Notes: generated by a model not told the origin, from the letters alone. A DNA stretch of 64,000 bases from CAZSSH01 sp964609825 (GCA_964609825.1 CAZSSH010000009.1:248001-312000); one strand, 5' to 3'. Positions 1 to 8,744 are shown, counted from the stretch's first letter. A program made the numbers and translations.

Positions 1-258
1 GTTGGTCATCATTTTTTCGCGGGCGTGCGGCTGCATTTCGCGGCCCCATTTTCCGTCAAGCTTGGCAAACTCCTCAATCGTGGCGGCCCGACGGATGATC
101 GGCTGCGCAAGGATGGCGTCGGCCTGCTCCAGACAGGAGCGCTGCTCGGCGCTTAACGGCTCCCCCTTTAAACGGTCAAGATTGTCACCCAGCGAGAGCG
201 CCCAAAGCGGCAGCATTGATGACACTGCCAGGGTTAAAACAAATAAAAATTTAGTCAT
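1..258 (-). CDS. Secreted protein, N-terminal part only (runs off the window edge)
   Basis: The first 86 codons of a minus-strand gene are visible; the rest lies beyond base 1. The protein begins MTKFLFVLTLAVSS and continues with a hydrophobic stretch ending near WALS, a normal Sec signal peptide, so the product is exported. An AAGGA ribosome site lies about 9 bases before the ATG. The start is 16 bases after the stop of the pseudopilin gene at 275-1084, so it is probably the last visible member of the same operon. The mature part (LEQADAILAQPIIRR, then a basic, helical stretch) resembles the opening of helical heparinase or alginate-lyase-type proteins. That is a weak inference, because the catalytic region is outside the window. 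Confidence 0.7.
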   Translation of the reverse strand, partial: MTKFLFVLTLAVSSMLPLWALSLGDNLDRLKGEPLSAEQRSCLEQADAILAQPIIRRAATIEEFAKLDGKWGREMQPHAREKMMTN

Positions 259-274
259 GACAATATGTCCTTTT

Positions 275-1084
275 TCAGATTTTTGGGACCCAAAACTCAG
301 AGGTGATCGGGGCAAAAGGCACAAATTTATACGGGTTGTAGCCGGTCGTGTAAGTGCGGAAATCGCCGTTGCCGGAAATTTTCTCCGAGCCGGTGTGGCC
401 GTCCATATAGAGGATGTTGGCTGACGAACCGTGCCGGGTGTCGACAACGCCCCAGCCGGTGTTTGTCGGGAAATTAACCACCACCCGGTAGCGGCCGACG
501 TGGATGCCCTCATTGACCCAGCGGTCCATTGCATAGCAGTCGACCGCCAACATGGCGCGGGATGCGTTTTTGATTCGGCTGATTTTAAATTTGTCGTTGA
601 GTTGATCCTTGCCGCCGTTGTAACTCGTACCCTCCAAGGCCCGGGTCATGCCGTAGGAAGGGTAGCGGCCGAGTGACTCGGTGGTGGCGGTATACGGTTC
701 GTTGCGAAATGTCGAGGCTTTGGCGCGTTTCCACTCATTGGCCCGCTCGTCGCGCATGGACGGACACCAAAAAACCTCCGGTTTGATCAAGGTTTGGGCA
801 ATCAGCCGGTTGACCCAAAAATCATAGCGGCTGCTTGCCGCATCGTAGAGCTGCATCGGCGGCGCATCATCTTTGCTGTCGGCCTGATAGATGGCAAAGG
901 CCGTACCGATTTGTTTGAGGTTGGACAGGCAATTGGCTCCGCGCGCCCGGTCGCGCGCCTTGTTGAGTGCGGGCAAGAGCATGCTGGCCAAAATGGCGAT
1001 GATTGCAATTACAACCAAGAGCTCAATCAGTGTAAAAAGCGTGGGGCGGGGAAACAAATTCGATCTGATTGCTGACGACTTCAT
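275..1084 (-). CDS. Type II secretion-type pseudopilin with H-X9-DG tail
   Basis: This 269-residue protein has a basic leader, then FTLIELLVVIAIIAILASML at about residues 17-36, the hydrophobic helix that anchors pseudopilins in the inner membrane after prepilin-peptidase processing. The conserved glutamate at +5 is present, but the residue before the Phe is Leu and not the usual Gly. The globular part ends with RHGSSANILYMDGH, matching the prepilin-associated H-X9-DG motif (His, nine residues, Asp-Gly). The gene starts 1 base after the stop of the pyruvyl transferase gene and is followed 16 bases later by another secreted protein, so it lies inside a five- or six-gene operon led by a GntR regulator. 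Family membership is secure; its specific role in export is inferred. Confidence 0.93.
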   Translation of the reverse strand: MKSSAIRSNLFPRPTLFTLIELLVVIAIIAILASMLLPALNKARDRARGANCLSNLKQIGTAFAIYQADSKDDAPPMQLYDAASSRYDFWVNRLIAQTLIKPEVFWCPSMRDERANEWKRAKASTFRNEPYTATTESLGRYPSYGMTRALEGTSYNGGKDQLNDKFKISRIKNASRAMLAVDCYAMDRWVNEGIHVGRYRVVVNFPTNTGWGVVDTRHGSSANILYMDGHTGSEKISGNGDFRTYTTGYNPYKFVPFAPITSEFWVPKI

Positions 1085-1085
1085 T

Positions 1086-2279
1086 TTACTTCTCCTTTTT
1101 TCCGGTTAAGATGACACACTCGGTAAGCGTTTCACGAAAGACTTGGGCCATGCGGCGTTGCCGGGCGGCGACGAGCGCCATTGCATCGCAAGCGCGCTGC
1201 TGCGCTGCCGGATAATCGGCGATTACCCGGGCCAGCGCGGGCCAGATTTCGGCGGCGGATTTTTCCGGCAGCCGATAGATCCAGTCGGCAAGTCCGATGT
1301 CGTTCCACATTTGTCCCTTGCAGCTGTCGGTGGGCAATTGCAGATAAAAGCTCGGGATGCCGGCGGCGAGTGACATGATCGGCGAATGCATCTCCATGCT
1401 GATCAAAGTATGGGCGTGACGGTAGAGCTCTATGGCGCGGTCGGGCAGCCAAAACTCGGGATAGACGACGGTCGCGGCTTGCTCCTCCGAAGTTAATTTG
1501 GCATAAATTTGCTCGTCGTTGAGCTGCATTTCGTAGACCATTTCAGGGCACAATACCACTTTTTTGCCGGTGTTTTTGATCCAGAGTTTGGTCAGATTGA
1601 GCACCGCCGCCAAGTCGCCGTCCTGATAAAACAAATTGGTCTCGTGCCGCTTGATGTGTACCGGATCGTTGGCATGCTCGGGCTTAAACAAGTGATATGG
1701 CGAATAACGCAGCCGCGGGATGATCACCAAAAAATCATGATTGCCGATCCCGTGATGTTTCATAAATCCGTCGAGGGCGCCGGTTTCGTGTTTGGTCATG
1801 CTGAATGCCGCGTCGGGGCCGAATTCGACAATCGGACACTTGACCTTTTCACGCTTGAGAAACTCCAGCGTGGTGCAGTCGCGGGCAAAGAAAAACGCCG
1901 CCTCATCGACGAAAACGCGTTGCTCCGGCGACAGCGACTCAATGGTGATGCCGCCAAAGCCGTAAGGTTTGCCCGAGTGTTTGCGCCAGTAGGTCAAGTC
2001 CTCCATCATGATCATCGGCGAGGAGCCGTGGAGCAAAAAATCGGCACGGTCAAACAATGCGTCGATTTGTGGCGTGTAGCGCTCACCCTCGACGATCTCA
2101 ACTTGGGGATAGTAGTGCATGAGCATCTCTTTGACGCCGTTCTCGACATGGCAGGGCCAGAGCACAATATGTGCCTCGGGGACTTGTTTGGTTAATATCT
2201 CCAGCATTCCCGGGGTATGGGCGATGTCGCCGATGTTGACGGTTTGCCACGAGGAGCGCAATAAAATAACCGGTTTCAC
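1086..2279 (-). CDS. Polysaccharide pyruvyl transferase family protein
   Basis: This 397-residue protein has no signal peptide. The opening (KPVILLRSSWQTVNIGDIAH) carries the N-x-GD motif typical of the polysaccharide pyruvyl transferase superfamily (WcaK/CsaB-like). Two Rossmann-like halves follow, with a conserved LLHGSSPMIM segment and the later histidine region ISMEMHSPIMSLAAGIP, where family members recognise the donor or acceptor. Such enzymes usually transfer pyruvate ketals onto sugars of capsules or cell-wall polymers. The ATG overlaps the stop of the beta-helix protein gene by four bases, so the two are translationally coupled. A biosynthetic-type enzyme inside a run of secreted degradative proteins is unusual. 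It could modify a surface glycan or have been recruited for another sugar reaction. Confidence 0.85.
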   Translation of the reverse strand: MKPVILLRSSWQTVNIGDIAHTPGMLEILTKQVPEAHIVLWPCHVENGVKEMLMHYYPQVEIVEGERYTPQIDALFDRADFLLHGSSPMIMMEDLTYWRKHSGKPYGFGGITIESLSPEQRVFVDEAAFFFARDCTTLEFLKREKVKCPIVEFGPDAAFSMTKHETGALDGFMKHHGIGNHDFLVIIPRLRYSPYHLFKPEHANDPVHIKRHETNLFYQDGDLAAVLNLTKLWIKNTGKKVVLCPEMVYEMQLNDEQIYAKLTSEEQAATVVYPEFWLPDRAIELYRHAHTLISMEMHSPIMSLAAGIPSFYLQLPTDSCKGQMWNDIGLADWIYRLPEKSAAEIWPALARVIADYPAAQQRACDAMALVAARQRRMAQVFRETLTECVILTGKKEK

Positions 2280-4264
2280 AATGATTGCCCTTTCTCCGGC
2301 AATTCCAGCCGGATGATGATTTGATGGTTGTTTTCAGTGATGTCAATGGTGCCTCGCAGCGGCGCGGCCAGCGCCCGTGCCGCCGCGAGGTGGCCGCCGG
2401 CATCCAACTTGGCCGGTTTGGTCAATTTGCCGGAGCTTAAAATAATGGTGACGTTACCGTTTGCGGCTTGCGCCGAGATCTGATTGCCGGTGCGGATGTT
2501 TTCGCGCCCGATCACATTCATCAGCATGTAAATGACATGCCCGAGGCGGACCTGATCGCCGGTCATCTCCAGTTGGGCGGGCTCGGCCGCAAGCTCAAAC
2601 GGCACCGAGCCGTACATCTGGAGCGAAACGCCGCACAACTCACGCATGAGTCCGATGAGGTCAAAGCGCTGGCAATAGACATAGCCGACCTTCACCGGAT
2701 CTCCCATGACCGTGTAGTCGGGAAGCTCCATTTTTTGCATGATCTCATGTTGGCGCTTGGCTTCCTTCAGCCACTCGGGGAGTTTGCCGTAACGCCGGGT
2801 GAGTTGCGCTTCATAAAGCGAGTCGGGCTTGACCGCCTGACCCGGAGAAACGAGCAAGCCGACCGAATCGGGGGCAAACTCCGCCGGGTTGCCGTGAAAG
2901 CCGATGATCACGGGTTTCACAAAGCGGTTGTTTTTGCCGGGTTCCCAAAAATTGTAATGCACCACGCCGGGAGCGGTATTGCAAAAATTCCAGATAATCA
3001 ATTGCGACAAGTGTTGCGGGTAATCGCGGACGCCGCCCGAGGAGTCGATTTTCCCCCCCGTGTTGCAGTCAAAGAGCGAGTAATACGGTCGCCCGCCGTG
3101 GCTGTCGATTGAGCCGGCGCTGTCGCAGCGGTAAAATACCGTGCCGACGCTCGCTCCGGAGACGCTCGGGCCGTGGCTGAAACCGGCACGGTCGTCGATG
3201 AAGCCGCCGAATAAGCCGTAGTTGAGATATGCGCCGCGCGGGATATGATGCCCCGGGTTGCCCGCAATGATGATGTTTAACAGTGAGCACTGGCGCGACA
3301 ACCCCATATAGACCGCCTGATTGACGTTGATAAAAGCGCAGCGCCGCACCCAACTGTCGGAAACTCCTTTCATCTTGATCGCCGCCCAGCCGACATCGTC
3401 GCGGTCGCTGCGGTGGTGGATATAAGGAGCATAATGGTTGCCGATAAAAGCGATGTCCTCCACTCCGACGTTGGCGAGCAGCTTGGCCTGCCGCAGCTCC
3501 CAGCCGTGCTCCGGTTTCACCGGGTACAGCACCGGCTCGGTAAAGGTAAGCTCATTGCCGTCAATGGCGGCGATTTGATGCAGCTCGGCGGTGACCGCCT
3601 GATTGCCGGTGGTGGTCGTCCACTCGGGCTCGATTTTATATGGCAGCGTCAGCTCGTCAATGATCGCACGGTTTTTGGCGGCCAGCGAAATCATATCGCC
3701 GGGTTTGAGGCCCGAAGCATTGTCGACGGTCAGCTTGAGGTCGCCGGGCGCGGCGGGTAGGGTCACTTTGGCGAGTACCCCCTGTGACAGCAGCGGTTTT
3801 TCCGCCTCGGGGTGTCCGATCATAAAGAGTGACTTTTTGAGATGCATCCGGGTCGGGTCATCCATTTTGCCGTTGAGAAACGGGTGAACTTGATAAATTT
3901 CCGTGCCGCCTTTTTGCGCACCGTCGCCGCGGATGACGATGTTGTCGGATTTGACGGAGATCAGCTCTTCGCCGCCCCGCTCGGTATTGGTGAGATAGCG
4001 GCCGCGCGGCAGATAAACCACGCCGCCACGGTCGGCGCTTGCCGCATCAATCGCGCGCTGGATGGCGGCGGTGTCGCTGACTTCGTCGTCGGGTTTGGCG
4101 CCGTAATCAAGGACGTTAAAGATTTTGGGGTTGACCACCGAGATCGGCTCCTGGCCGTGGCGGTAGCCGGCAAAGGAGTAATCAGGCAGCGACTGCCACG
4201 CGTATTCTTCCGCCGCGGCGGTCAGCCCCAGAGCCAATAATGCAAAGAGACAGCTTGTTTTCAT
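2276..4264 (-). CDS. Secreted right-handed beta-helix protein (pectate-lyase superfamily)
   Basis: This is a 662-residue exported protein with an 18-residue signal peptide ending near TAAAEE. Residues 45-110 (NVLDYGAKPDD, then AIQRAIDAA, then GGVVYLPRGRYL) are the classic first turn of the pectate-lyase-3 or GH28-like beta-helix fold. Later segments alternate short strands with Asn, Gly and Asp turns, as expected for a solenoid. The last 120 residues look like a separate C-terminal domain. Proteins of this fold cleave or bind acidic polysaccharides, but I cannot name catalytic residues or the substrate. The gene overlaps both neighbours (four bases at each end), so it is coupled to the large upstream protein and to the pyruvyl transferase. 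Confidence 0.85.
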   Translation of the reverse strand: MKTSCLFALLALGLTAAAEEYAWQSLPDYSFAGYRHGQEPISVVNPKIFNVLDYGAKPDDEVSDTAAIQRAIDAASADRGGVVYLPRGRYLTNTERGGEELISVKSDNIVIRGDGAQKGGTEIYQVHPFLNGKMDDPTRMHLKKSLFMIGHPEAEKPLLSQGVLAKVTLPAAPGDLKLTVDNASGLKPGDMISLAAKNRAIIDELTLPYKIEPEWTTTTGNQAVTAELHQIAAIDGNELTFTEPVLYPVKPEHGWELRQAKLLANVGVEDIAFIGNHYAPYIHHRSDRDDVGWAAIKMKGVSDSWVRRCAFINVNQAVYMGLSRQCSLLNIIIAGNPGHHIPRGAYLNYGLFGGFIDDRAGFSHGPSVSGASVGTVFYRCDSAGSIDSHGGRPYYSLFDCNTGGKIDSSGGVRDYPQHLSQLIIWNFCNTAPGVVHYNFWEPGKNNRFVKPVIIGFHGNPAEFAPDSVGLLVSPGQAVKPDSLYEAQLTRRYGKLPEWLKEAKRQHEIMQKMELPDYTVMGDPVKVGYVYCQRFDLIGLMRELCGVSLQMYGSVPFELAAEPAQLEMTGDQVRLGHVIYMLMNVIGRENIRTGNQISAQAANGNVTIILSSGKLTKPAKLDAGGHLAAARALAAPLRGTIDITENNHQIIIRLELPEKGQSL

Positions 4265-6606
4265 TTTTTCTCCAACGGTTCGACCGTATATTGCAATTGT
4301 TTGTCAAAACTGATCTCCAGCGTGCCGATGTCGCCGAAATTGCGCGAAATGCGCCGGTTGGCGATGGTTTTGGCGCCGGTGAATTTGATCCGGTATCCGG
4401 CCCCGGCGGCGTTGCGGACGGTAAAGGAGTCGCCGTCAACGGTGATTTGGTCATTGTCGCGCCGGACATACGGGATTTGCTCCAATGCCGCGCCGGGAGC
4501 GCTGATTTCAACCTTCAGGGCGTTGTCCCCGTAACAATAGGTGCGCCGGACCGGTTCCGCGGATTTTCGCAATTTTTGGGTCAGCATCAATGTGTTTGCC
4601 GATTCATCAAACTTGACCTTGACTTCGCTGATGTCCGGCCGGTCGCCGGAATCGGTACGGATGGTGTTGTGGGTGTACAAATCCCAGTTCATCGCCGCAA
4701 TCGCGGTGCCGTAACCGGGGAAATACAGCAGCTGCATCCCGGCCAACGGCTGCCAGCCTTTTTTGCGGTTGGCGCCGGTGATCAACCCGGAGTCGCTCTC
4801 GCTCCAACCGTCGGGCAACGGCGAGTCGGGAGCTTTTTTACTCAGTTGCGGCGTATCGTTGACATACCATAACGCGTAATAGTTTTTGCCGTAATAAGCA
4901 ATAAAGTCATTGCCCAGCCGGGCGGTCGTGCCGTCGCGCCGCGCGGCCGGGAGCGCGGCTGGAGCCAGCGGCTCCTGACGAAAATACTCGTTGCCCCAAA
5001 AACTGACCCAGTTTTCGACAGAATGGAGCCAACGGGCATTGCCCGGCTCGCGGTACCACTCATCGGCATAGGCTTTGGCTCCGCCCGCAAAGCGCTCGGT
5101 GCCGTCGCCGCGCGGCACATCGACCGCCACCGCTTCCGGCAAAATGCCGCGCAACAGCGGCGAGCCGCCCCGCCATTGACGCTCCTGCCACGATCCCATG
5201 GTACGGTGGGCGTAGCCGCTGCAGCCGATGCCGTCGGGAGCGACAGTGTGGTTATAAAGTTGATAAATGCGCCGCAAAATAATCAACGCATTGGGGTCGC
5301 TGCTCAACCGGTAATAAAATGCCAGATTGCAGGCGGCCAGCCCCTGATAGGTGCCGTCCGGGCCGTGCTGTTCCTCAAGGTAACCGGTCTTTTGGGCCGG
5401 ATTAAGCTCCGGGTCGGCCATGTCGGCGCAAAATTTTTGCGCCAGCTCAAGATACGTTTTTTCGCCGGAGCCCATATACAATAAATACAAATTAAGGAGC
5501 CAGTGAGTCGATTGATTTTCGCAGCTCACGCGGCCGAAGGCAAAGCGGTTGACCGGCATTGCCAGACCGCTGTACAGTAAATTGCGCTCGGCAGCATTGA
5601 GTTTGGCCGCGGTCAGGGCAAACGCAATGTAGTGCGACAAGGTATTGAGCCCGTCGCCGCCGCCGTAGGGATTGAAACTTTCGTGAAAATTAAACGTCCC
5701 GTTGCTCTTGAGTTTGGCAAGATACCGGAACTCTCCGTAAAGATAGTGCTCTTTGAGCGTCGGATCATTAAAGTAAGGATTAAACGGCCGGTCGAGCACC
5801 CAAAGCAATCCCAGTGTCGATGCCGCGTCGTGTTCGCCGGGATGGCCGAGCAGCCACGGCGCGTGGCTCAAGGGGCCGTCATTGCCGAGGTAAAAGCCGC
5901 TGTAGGGGGCGGCGGCAAATTTGGCGGTGTCGAGCACTTTGCCGGACTGTTTGGCAGGACGCGTGGCGGCAGCCTTGGCAAGCGTTCTCAGGATCGGCAT
6001 TTGCATCGGCCCCGGAAAGTTTTTGGCCGCCTCTAAATTCTGAAAAATCATTGTGTTGTCGCCGTCAAGCGCCCATTGGCCGCGACCGTCGATTTCGAGT
6101 TTGGCCAATCCCGGCTCCAATTCGGTCCACTTGACCCGGGCGTCGCCGCGGGTGACCGTCTTGGGGGCGGCGTTGGCCGCATAACGGACAAAATAGCACT
6201 CGGTTTCCGCCGAAGTTTTGGGCATCAGTGCTCGCGACACTTCAATCCCGGCGGCATCCAGACCGCTGACTTGATATTGATGAAGATAGCCGGGGGTCAC
6301 TGTCATGCTGACCCGGCTCCCGGGCGCAAGCTCAAGTTGCCGTTGCCATGACCCGTCGGCCTGAGGCCGGACCATTTGAATTTGGCTCTGAATTCCCTGT
6401 GCGTCATTGACGGCAAATACCAGTGCCGGAGTTTGCCGCATTGCGTCGCCGACAGCGACGGCACGGCCGAATTTGCCGGCGATTTCGGCTTTAACAACTT
6501 TATCTCCGGCAGCGGGCAGGGTAAAAATCAATGACTCGGCATCATTGATTCCGGCAAATAAGAGCAACGGTACGGTGACTGCCGCCAGGGAAATGGTTTT
6601 GATCAT
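4261..6606 (-). CDS. Large secreted protein, lyase-like alpha/alpha-barrel architecture
   Basis: This 781-residue protein has a signal peptide (MIKTISLAAVTVPLLLFAG). The middle, about residues 250-530, is rich in paired helices with aromatic and His motifs (FGRVSCENQSTHWLLNLYLL, then YLEEQHGPDGTYQG, then GYAHRTMGSW). This pattern fits the (alpha/alpha)6 toroid of polysaccharide lyases and heparinase-like proteins. The last 200 residues are beta-rich (GDRPDISEVKVKFDES), like the lyase C-terminal sheet domain. I do not recognise a defined family, so activity on an acidic glycan is inferred from shape and neighbours. The gene overlaps the regulator stop by four bases and the next gene by four bases. 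Confidence 0.8.
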   Translation of the reverse strand: MIKTISLAAVTVPLLLFAGINDAESLIFTLPAAGDKVVKAEIAGKFGRAVAVGDAMRQTPALVFAVNDAQGIQSQIQMVRPQADGSWQRQLELAPGSRVSMTVTPGYLHQYQVSGLDAAGIEVSRALMPKTSAETECYFVRYAANAAPKTVTRGDARVKWTELEPGLAKLEIDGRGQWALDGDNTMIFQNLEAAKNFPGPMQMPILRTLAKAAATRPAKQSGKVLDTAKFAAAPYSGFYLGNDGPLSHAPWLLGHPGEHDAASTLGLLWVLDRPFNPYFNDPTLKEHYLYGEFRYLAKLKSNGTFNFHESFNPYGGGDGLNTLSHYIAFALTAAKLNAAERNLLYSGLAMPVNRFAFGRVSCENQSTHWLLNLYLLYMGSGEKTYLELAQKFCADMADPELNPAQKTGYLEEQHGPDGTYQGLAACNLAFYYRLSSDPNALIILRRIYQLYNHTVAPDGIGCSGYAHRTMGSWQERQWRGGSPLLRGILPEAVAVDVPRGDGTERFAGGAKAYADEWYREPGNARWLHSVENWVSFWGNEYFRQEPLAPAALPAARRDGTTARLGNDFIAYYGKNYYALWYVNDTPQLSKKAPDSPLPDGWSESDSGLITGANRKKGWQPLAGMQLLYFPGYGTAIAAMNWDLYTHNTIRTDSGDRPDISEVKVKFDESANTLMLTQKLRKSAEPVRRTYCYGDNALKVEISAPGAALEQIPYVRRDNDQITVDGDSFTVRNAAGAGYRIKFTGAKTIANRRISRNFGDIGTLEISFDKQLQYTVEPLEKK

Positions 6607-7634
6607 AATATGCCGCCTTTGATTAAAAACGGTTTGACAATTTCGATCGTCGTCGGTAGCTCAATATGGTCGATCCGGCGAAAGAGCCGGTTGGCGGCGG
6701 CATTGATCATTGAAGTCATATTTAAATCAATGCTGGCCGGACGGAGCTCCGGCGGCAGCGAGTTGTCGCCGGAGTTGTTGCAACCGATCACAAAGCAGTC
6801 GCGGTTGGGCCGTTTGCCGTTAAGCAGCAAATAGTTGGTGGCGATCATCGCGGTTTGGTCGTTGGAGGCAAAAATGCCGGTGGCTTCAAAACGACTCGCC
6901 TCCCATTTTTGGAGCAGTGTCCAGACCGCACCAAAGAAATCGCTGCTGTCATCCAGATCGTGAAACGCTTTGGCGGCAACTCCGAGCTCTCCGGCACGCT
7001 TCAAAAAGGCGTCCTGCCGGAGGGCGGTTGCCGGTCCGCGCTTGAGGCTCAGATAAATCATTTGGCGACAATTTTGAGCTGACAGATAATCGGCGGCAAT
7101 TTTGCCGACCAACTCGCTGTCGTAGGTAAATTGGTCAATCGCGGCAGCTTGTCCGGCGGGGCCGAGCAAAGATACCGCCGGGAGCTTGCGCAGCGCCTCG
7201 GGCAACTGTTGATCGCCGCCGACCACCACCAGTGCATCCACGCGGCGGGCGAGCATCACCGCCTGATGCTCATCGGCGGTGGAGAGGTCGAAAAGCACCA
7301 GCGCGCAGTGGCGTTTGCTCAGCGCTTCCTGCAAGCGGGTGGTTAACTGCATATAAATGGGAATATGATAAATAGAGCTGTCAAGTTTTTGCATCACCAG
7401 CGCGATGGTGCGCAATTTGCTGACAAAAGTTCCTTTGCGCGGTACCCGGTGGACGTGTCCTTCTTCGGCCAGCAGATTCAACGCCTTGTCGACGGTCATA
7501 AAATTGACATTGAGCTCTTTGGCCAGGAGCTGAACGCCGGGCAAGGCGCCGGTAAGTTCGCCGGACAAAATCCGGTTGCGCAACTCGGCGGCCACGGCGG
7601 GGTATACACTGTCACTTCGCAGATTTCGGGACAT
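6603..7634 (-). CDS. GntR-type regulator with LacI-like sugar-sensing domain
   Basis: This 343-residue protein starts with a GntR winged helix-turn-helix (about residues 8-72: LRNRILSGEL, GVQLLAKELNVNFMTVDKAL, HRVPRKGTFV). It continues as a periplasmic-binding-protein-like ligand domain (IALVMQ onward, with FASNDQTAM and FVIGCNNSGDN segments) like that of LacI proteins. This arrangement is known from arabinose-type AraR repressors. It is the first gene of the minus-strand operon that runs to base 1 and overlaps the next gene by four bases, so it should control that operon. A palindrome just upstream (7650-7673) is a candidate autoregulatory operator. The ligand is unknown, probably a sugar released by the downstream enzymes. 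Confidence 0.93.
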   Translation of the reverse strand: MSRNLRSDSVYPAVAAELRNRILSGELTGALPGVQLLAKELNVNFMTVDKALNLLAEEGHVHRVPRKGTFVSKLRTIALVMQKLDSSIYHIPIYMQLTTRLQEALSKRHCALVLFDLSTADEHQAVMLARRVDALVVVGGDQQLPEALRKLPAVSLLGPAGQAAAIDQFTYDSELVGKIAADYLSAQNCRQMIYLSLKRGPATALRQDAFLKRAGELGVAAKAFHDLDDSSDFFGAVWTLLQKWEASRFEATGIFASNDQTAMIATNYLLLNGKRPNRDCFVIGCNNSGDNSLPPELRPASIDLNMTSMINAAANRLFRRIDHIELPTTIEIVKPFLIKGGIL

Positions 7635-7649
7635 TTTTGATTCCTTATC

Positions 7650-7673
7650 GCTTATAGCTATCTTATGATAAGC
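7650..7673 (-). promoter_or_regulatory. Nested palindrome, candidate operator of the GntR-type regulator
   Basis: The outer arms GCTTAT and ATAAGC are exact complements. The right half contains a second palindrome, CTTATGATAAG (7662-7672). The site lies 16 bases before the start of the 6603-7634 regulator gene and next to a possible minus-strand -10 (TATATT at 7677-7682). Its position would allow self-repression. Binding is inferred; only the symmetry is seen. Confidence 0.5.
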
Positions 7674-7793
7674 TTTAATATAGCATGATAATTTTTGAAA
7701 ACAAGTCCTGAAAAATATTTTTTTTGATTTTTTTTAATCCCGCAGAAAGCGGTTGGGGAAAAGGGATTTTTGGGTCTTTGAGCGTTTGAGAGC

Positions 7794-7822
7794 TTGACGG
7801 GTGGGCAACTGCGATTTATATT
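7794..7822 (+). promoter_or_regulatory. Sigma-70-like promoter of the small secreted protein gene
   Basis: TTGACG (7794-7799) and TATATT (7817-7822) are separated by exactly 17 bases, 22 bases upstream of the ATG at 7844. An AAAGGAGAT ribosome site lies between the promoter and the start. Confidence 0.75.
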
Positions 7823-7843
7823 AATCTCAAAGGAGATAAAACG

Positions 7844-8245
7844 ATGCGTAAAAATGGTTTAAGTTATTGCCTGATAATGGCTGCGGCAGTTTTTTTGATG
7901 TCGTTGGCAAGTGCGGAGCCATCGCCCGCGGGTGGTGTCATGATCGGGCTTAATGCCGCCCGGGCAATCAAAAAGCACAAAGAAAAAAATGAGCAGGCGC
8001 AGGCGCTGGAGGATAAAATTAATAAACTCCGGGAGCGCTACCCCCAAGAAGTGCAGGAGTTTCAGGCTTTGGAAAAAGTCGACCCCGAGGCAGCCGGCAA
8101 AAAACTGAAAACCATGCTTCGCCGCTATGAGGACGATACCGGGGTTGATCTGGAGCAACTTTATGATGTCAAACCATCCTCGGGTCCGGCCAGACGTTTG
8201 TTGCACCGTTTTCGCGGGGAGTCTTCAACCGTTTCTGATCAATAA
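7844..8245 (+). CDS. Small secreted coiled-coil protein, unknown function
   Basis: This 133-residue protein has a clear signal peptide (LIMAAAVFLMSLASA, cleavage near residue 24). A charged, heptad-like region follows at about residues 45-115 (KKHKEKNEQAQALEDKINKL and onward), predicted to be a long helix or coiled coil. There is no cysteine lipobox, and I recognise no domain. A strong promoter and a good ribosome site (AAAGGAGATAAAACG before ATG) say it is a real, probably well-expressed gene. It stands alone on the plus strand between two minus-strand operons. Small periplasmic helical proteins of this type may be chaperones or envelope structural proteins, but nothing in the sequence decides this. 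Confidence 0.8.
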   Translation: MRKNGLSYCLIMAAAVFLMSLASAEPSPAGGVMIGLNAARAIKKHKEKNEQAQALEDKINKLRERYPQEVQEFQALEKVDPEAAGKKLKTMLRRYEDDTGVDLEQLYDVKPSSGPARRLLHRFRGESSTVSDQ

Positions 8246-8319
8246 TTGCCGGCTCGCGGTCAGGAAACGGTTTCCCAAGGCCGGTCGCCGGCGGTGGCGG
8301 CGCTGATGATAATTTCCAT

Positions 8320-8436
8320 CTACAACACCATATTTTGGGGTTGATTGCTCAAAAACTTATGCACATTGTCAACGGCGATGTCCAGCAACCGCCGCCGCGC
8401 CTCAAAGGTCGCCCGGGCAATGAGCGGGGACAATAC
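8320..8436 (-). pseudogene. C-terminal remnant of a D-2-hydroxyacid dehydrogenase
   Basis: On the minus strand the frame ending at the TAG at 8320-8322 reads SPLIARATFEARRRLLDIAV and then DNVHKFLSNQPQNMVL. This is the standard C-terminal end of D-isomer-specific 2-hydroxyacid dehydrogenases (glycerate or hydroxypyruvate reductases, typically ATKEARQRL..N..AFLAGKPQN). The family is about 310-330 residues, but only some 38 codons remain. Upstream the reading frame has no dehydrogenase sequence and no start. It is a deletion remnant, not a working gene. Confidence 0.72.
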
Positions 8437-8686
8437 TGCCCCTTTCTGACACTCTCTTAATTTAGCACACTTTTCAATGGGAGCAATATAAAAGTCACTT
8501 CAGCTCTACCAGTCTTCAAAAACCCGGTCATTTTGATCGGTTTTTTTTTCGCCTTGGCAAGCCATACCTCATTCAACTTGAATTGAGACGTTTTGGCTCT
8601 GCAAAAAGGATAGCCAGGCAACCCGCGATCAAAACCCATGAGCCGGTATCGTCTATCACAAAAACTCTCAGTCGCCTAATGTGATA
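8437..8686. other. Non-coding or degraded stretch with no supported gene
   Basis: The 499-base gap between 8245 and 8745 contains the dehydrogenase tail, two terminator-like hairpins and this stretch. A 60-codon minus-strand frame (8457-8639) has no ribosome site and no recognisable family. Exact 7-base inverted repeats TATCACA (8654-8660) and TGTGATA (8680-8686) are present, without any transposase. It looks like scar sequence left by gene loss. Confidence 0.5.
8518..8549 (+). terminator. Hairpin with T-run, probable rho-independent terminator
   Basis: AAAACC pairs with GGTTTT around an imperfect inner stem, and nine T residues (8541-8549) follow on the plus strand. It lies 273 bases past the stop of the small secreted protein, so it may be its terminator or a leftover from a lost gene. 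Confidence 0.55.
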
Positions 8687-8724
8687 CAAAAAAAGGGTGG
8701 AAGACCGGTAATTTCCCGTCTTCC
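8687..8724 (-). terminator. Rho-independent terminator after the GH38 gene
   Basis: On the minus strand GGAAGAC and GTCTTCC (8699-8724) form a stem extended by G/C pairs. It is followed by ACCC and a run of eight T residues (8687-8694). It begins 20 bases after the stop codon of the alpha-mannosidase gene and closes the four-gene operon. Confidence 0.8.
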
Positions 8725-8744
8725 GCCGATCGCTGATTTTTTAT

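Noticed and set aside
8263..8275. GGAAACGGTTTCC palindrome
   Set aside because: It has no loop and no T-run, so it is not a terminator; no gene start lies near it, so an operator cannot be supported.
8457..8639. 60-codon minus-strand frame in the 8 kb gap
   Set aside because: No start signal and no recognised domain; the surrounding DNA is decayed, so I list it only as non-coding.
8654..8686. Inverted repeats TATCACA / TGTGATA as ends of an insertion sequence
   Set aside because: They are 19 bases apart with no transposase between or beside them.
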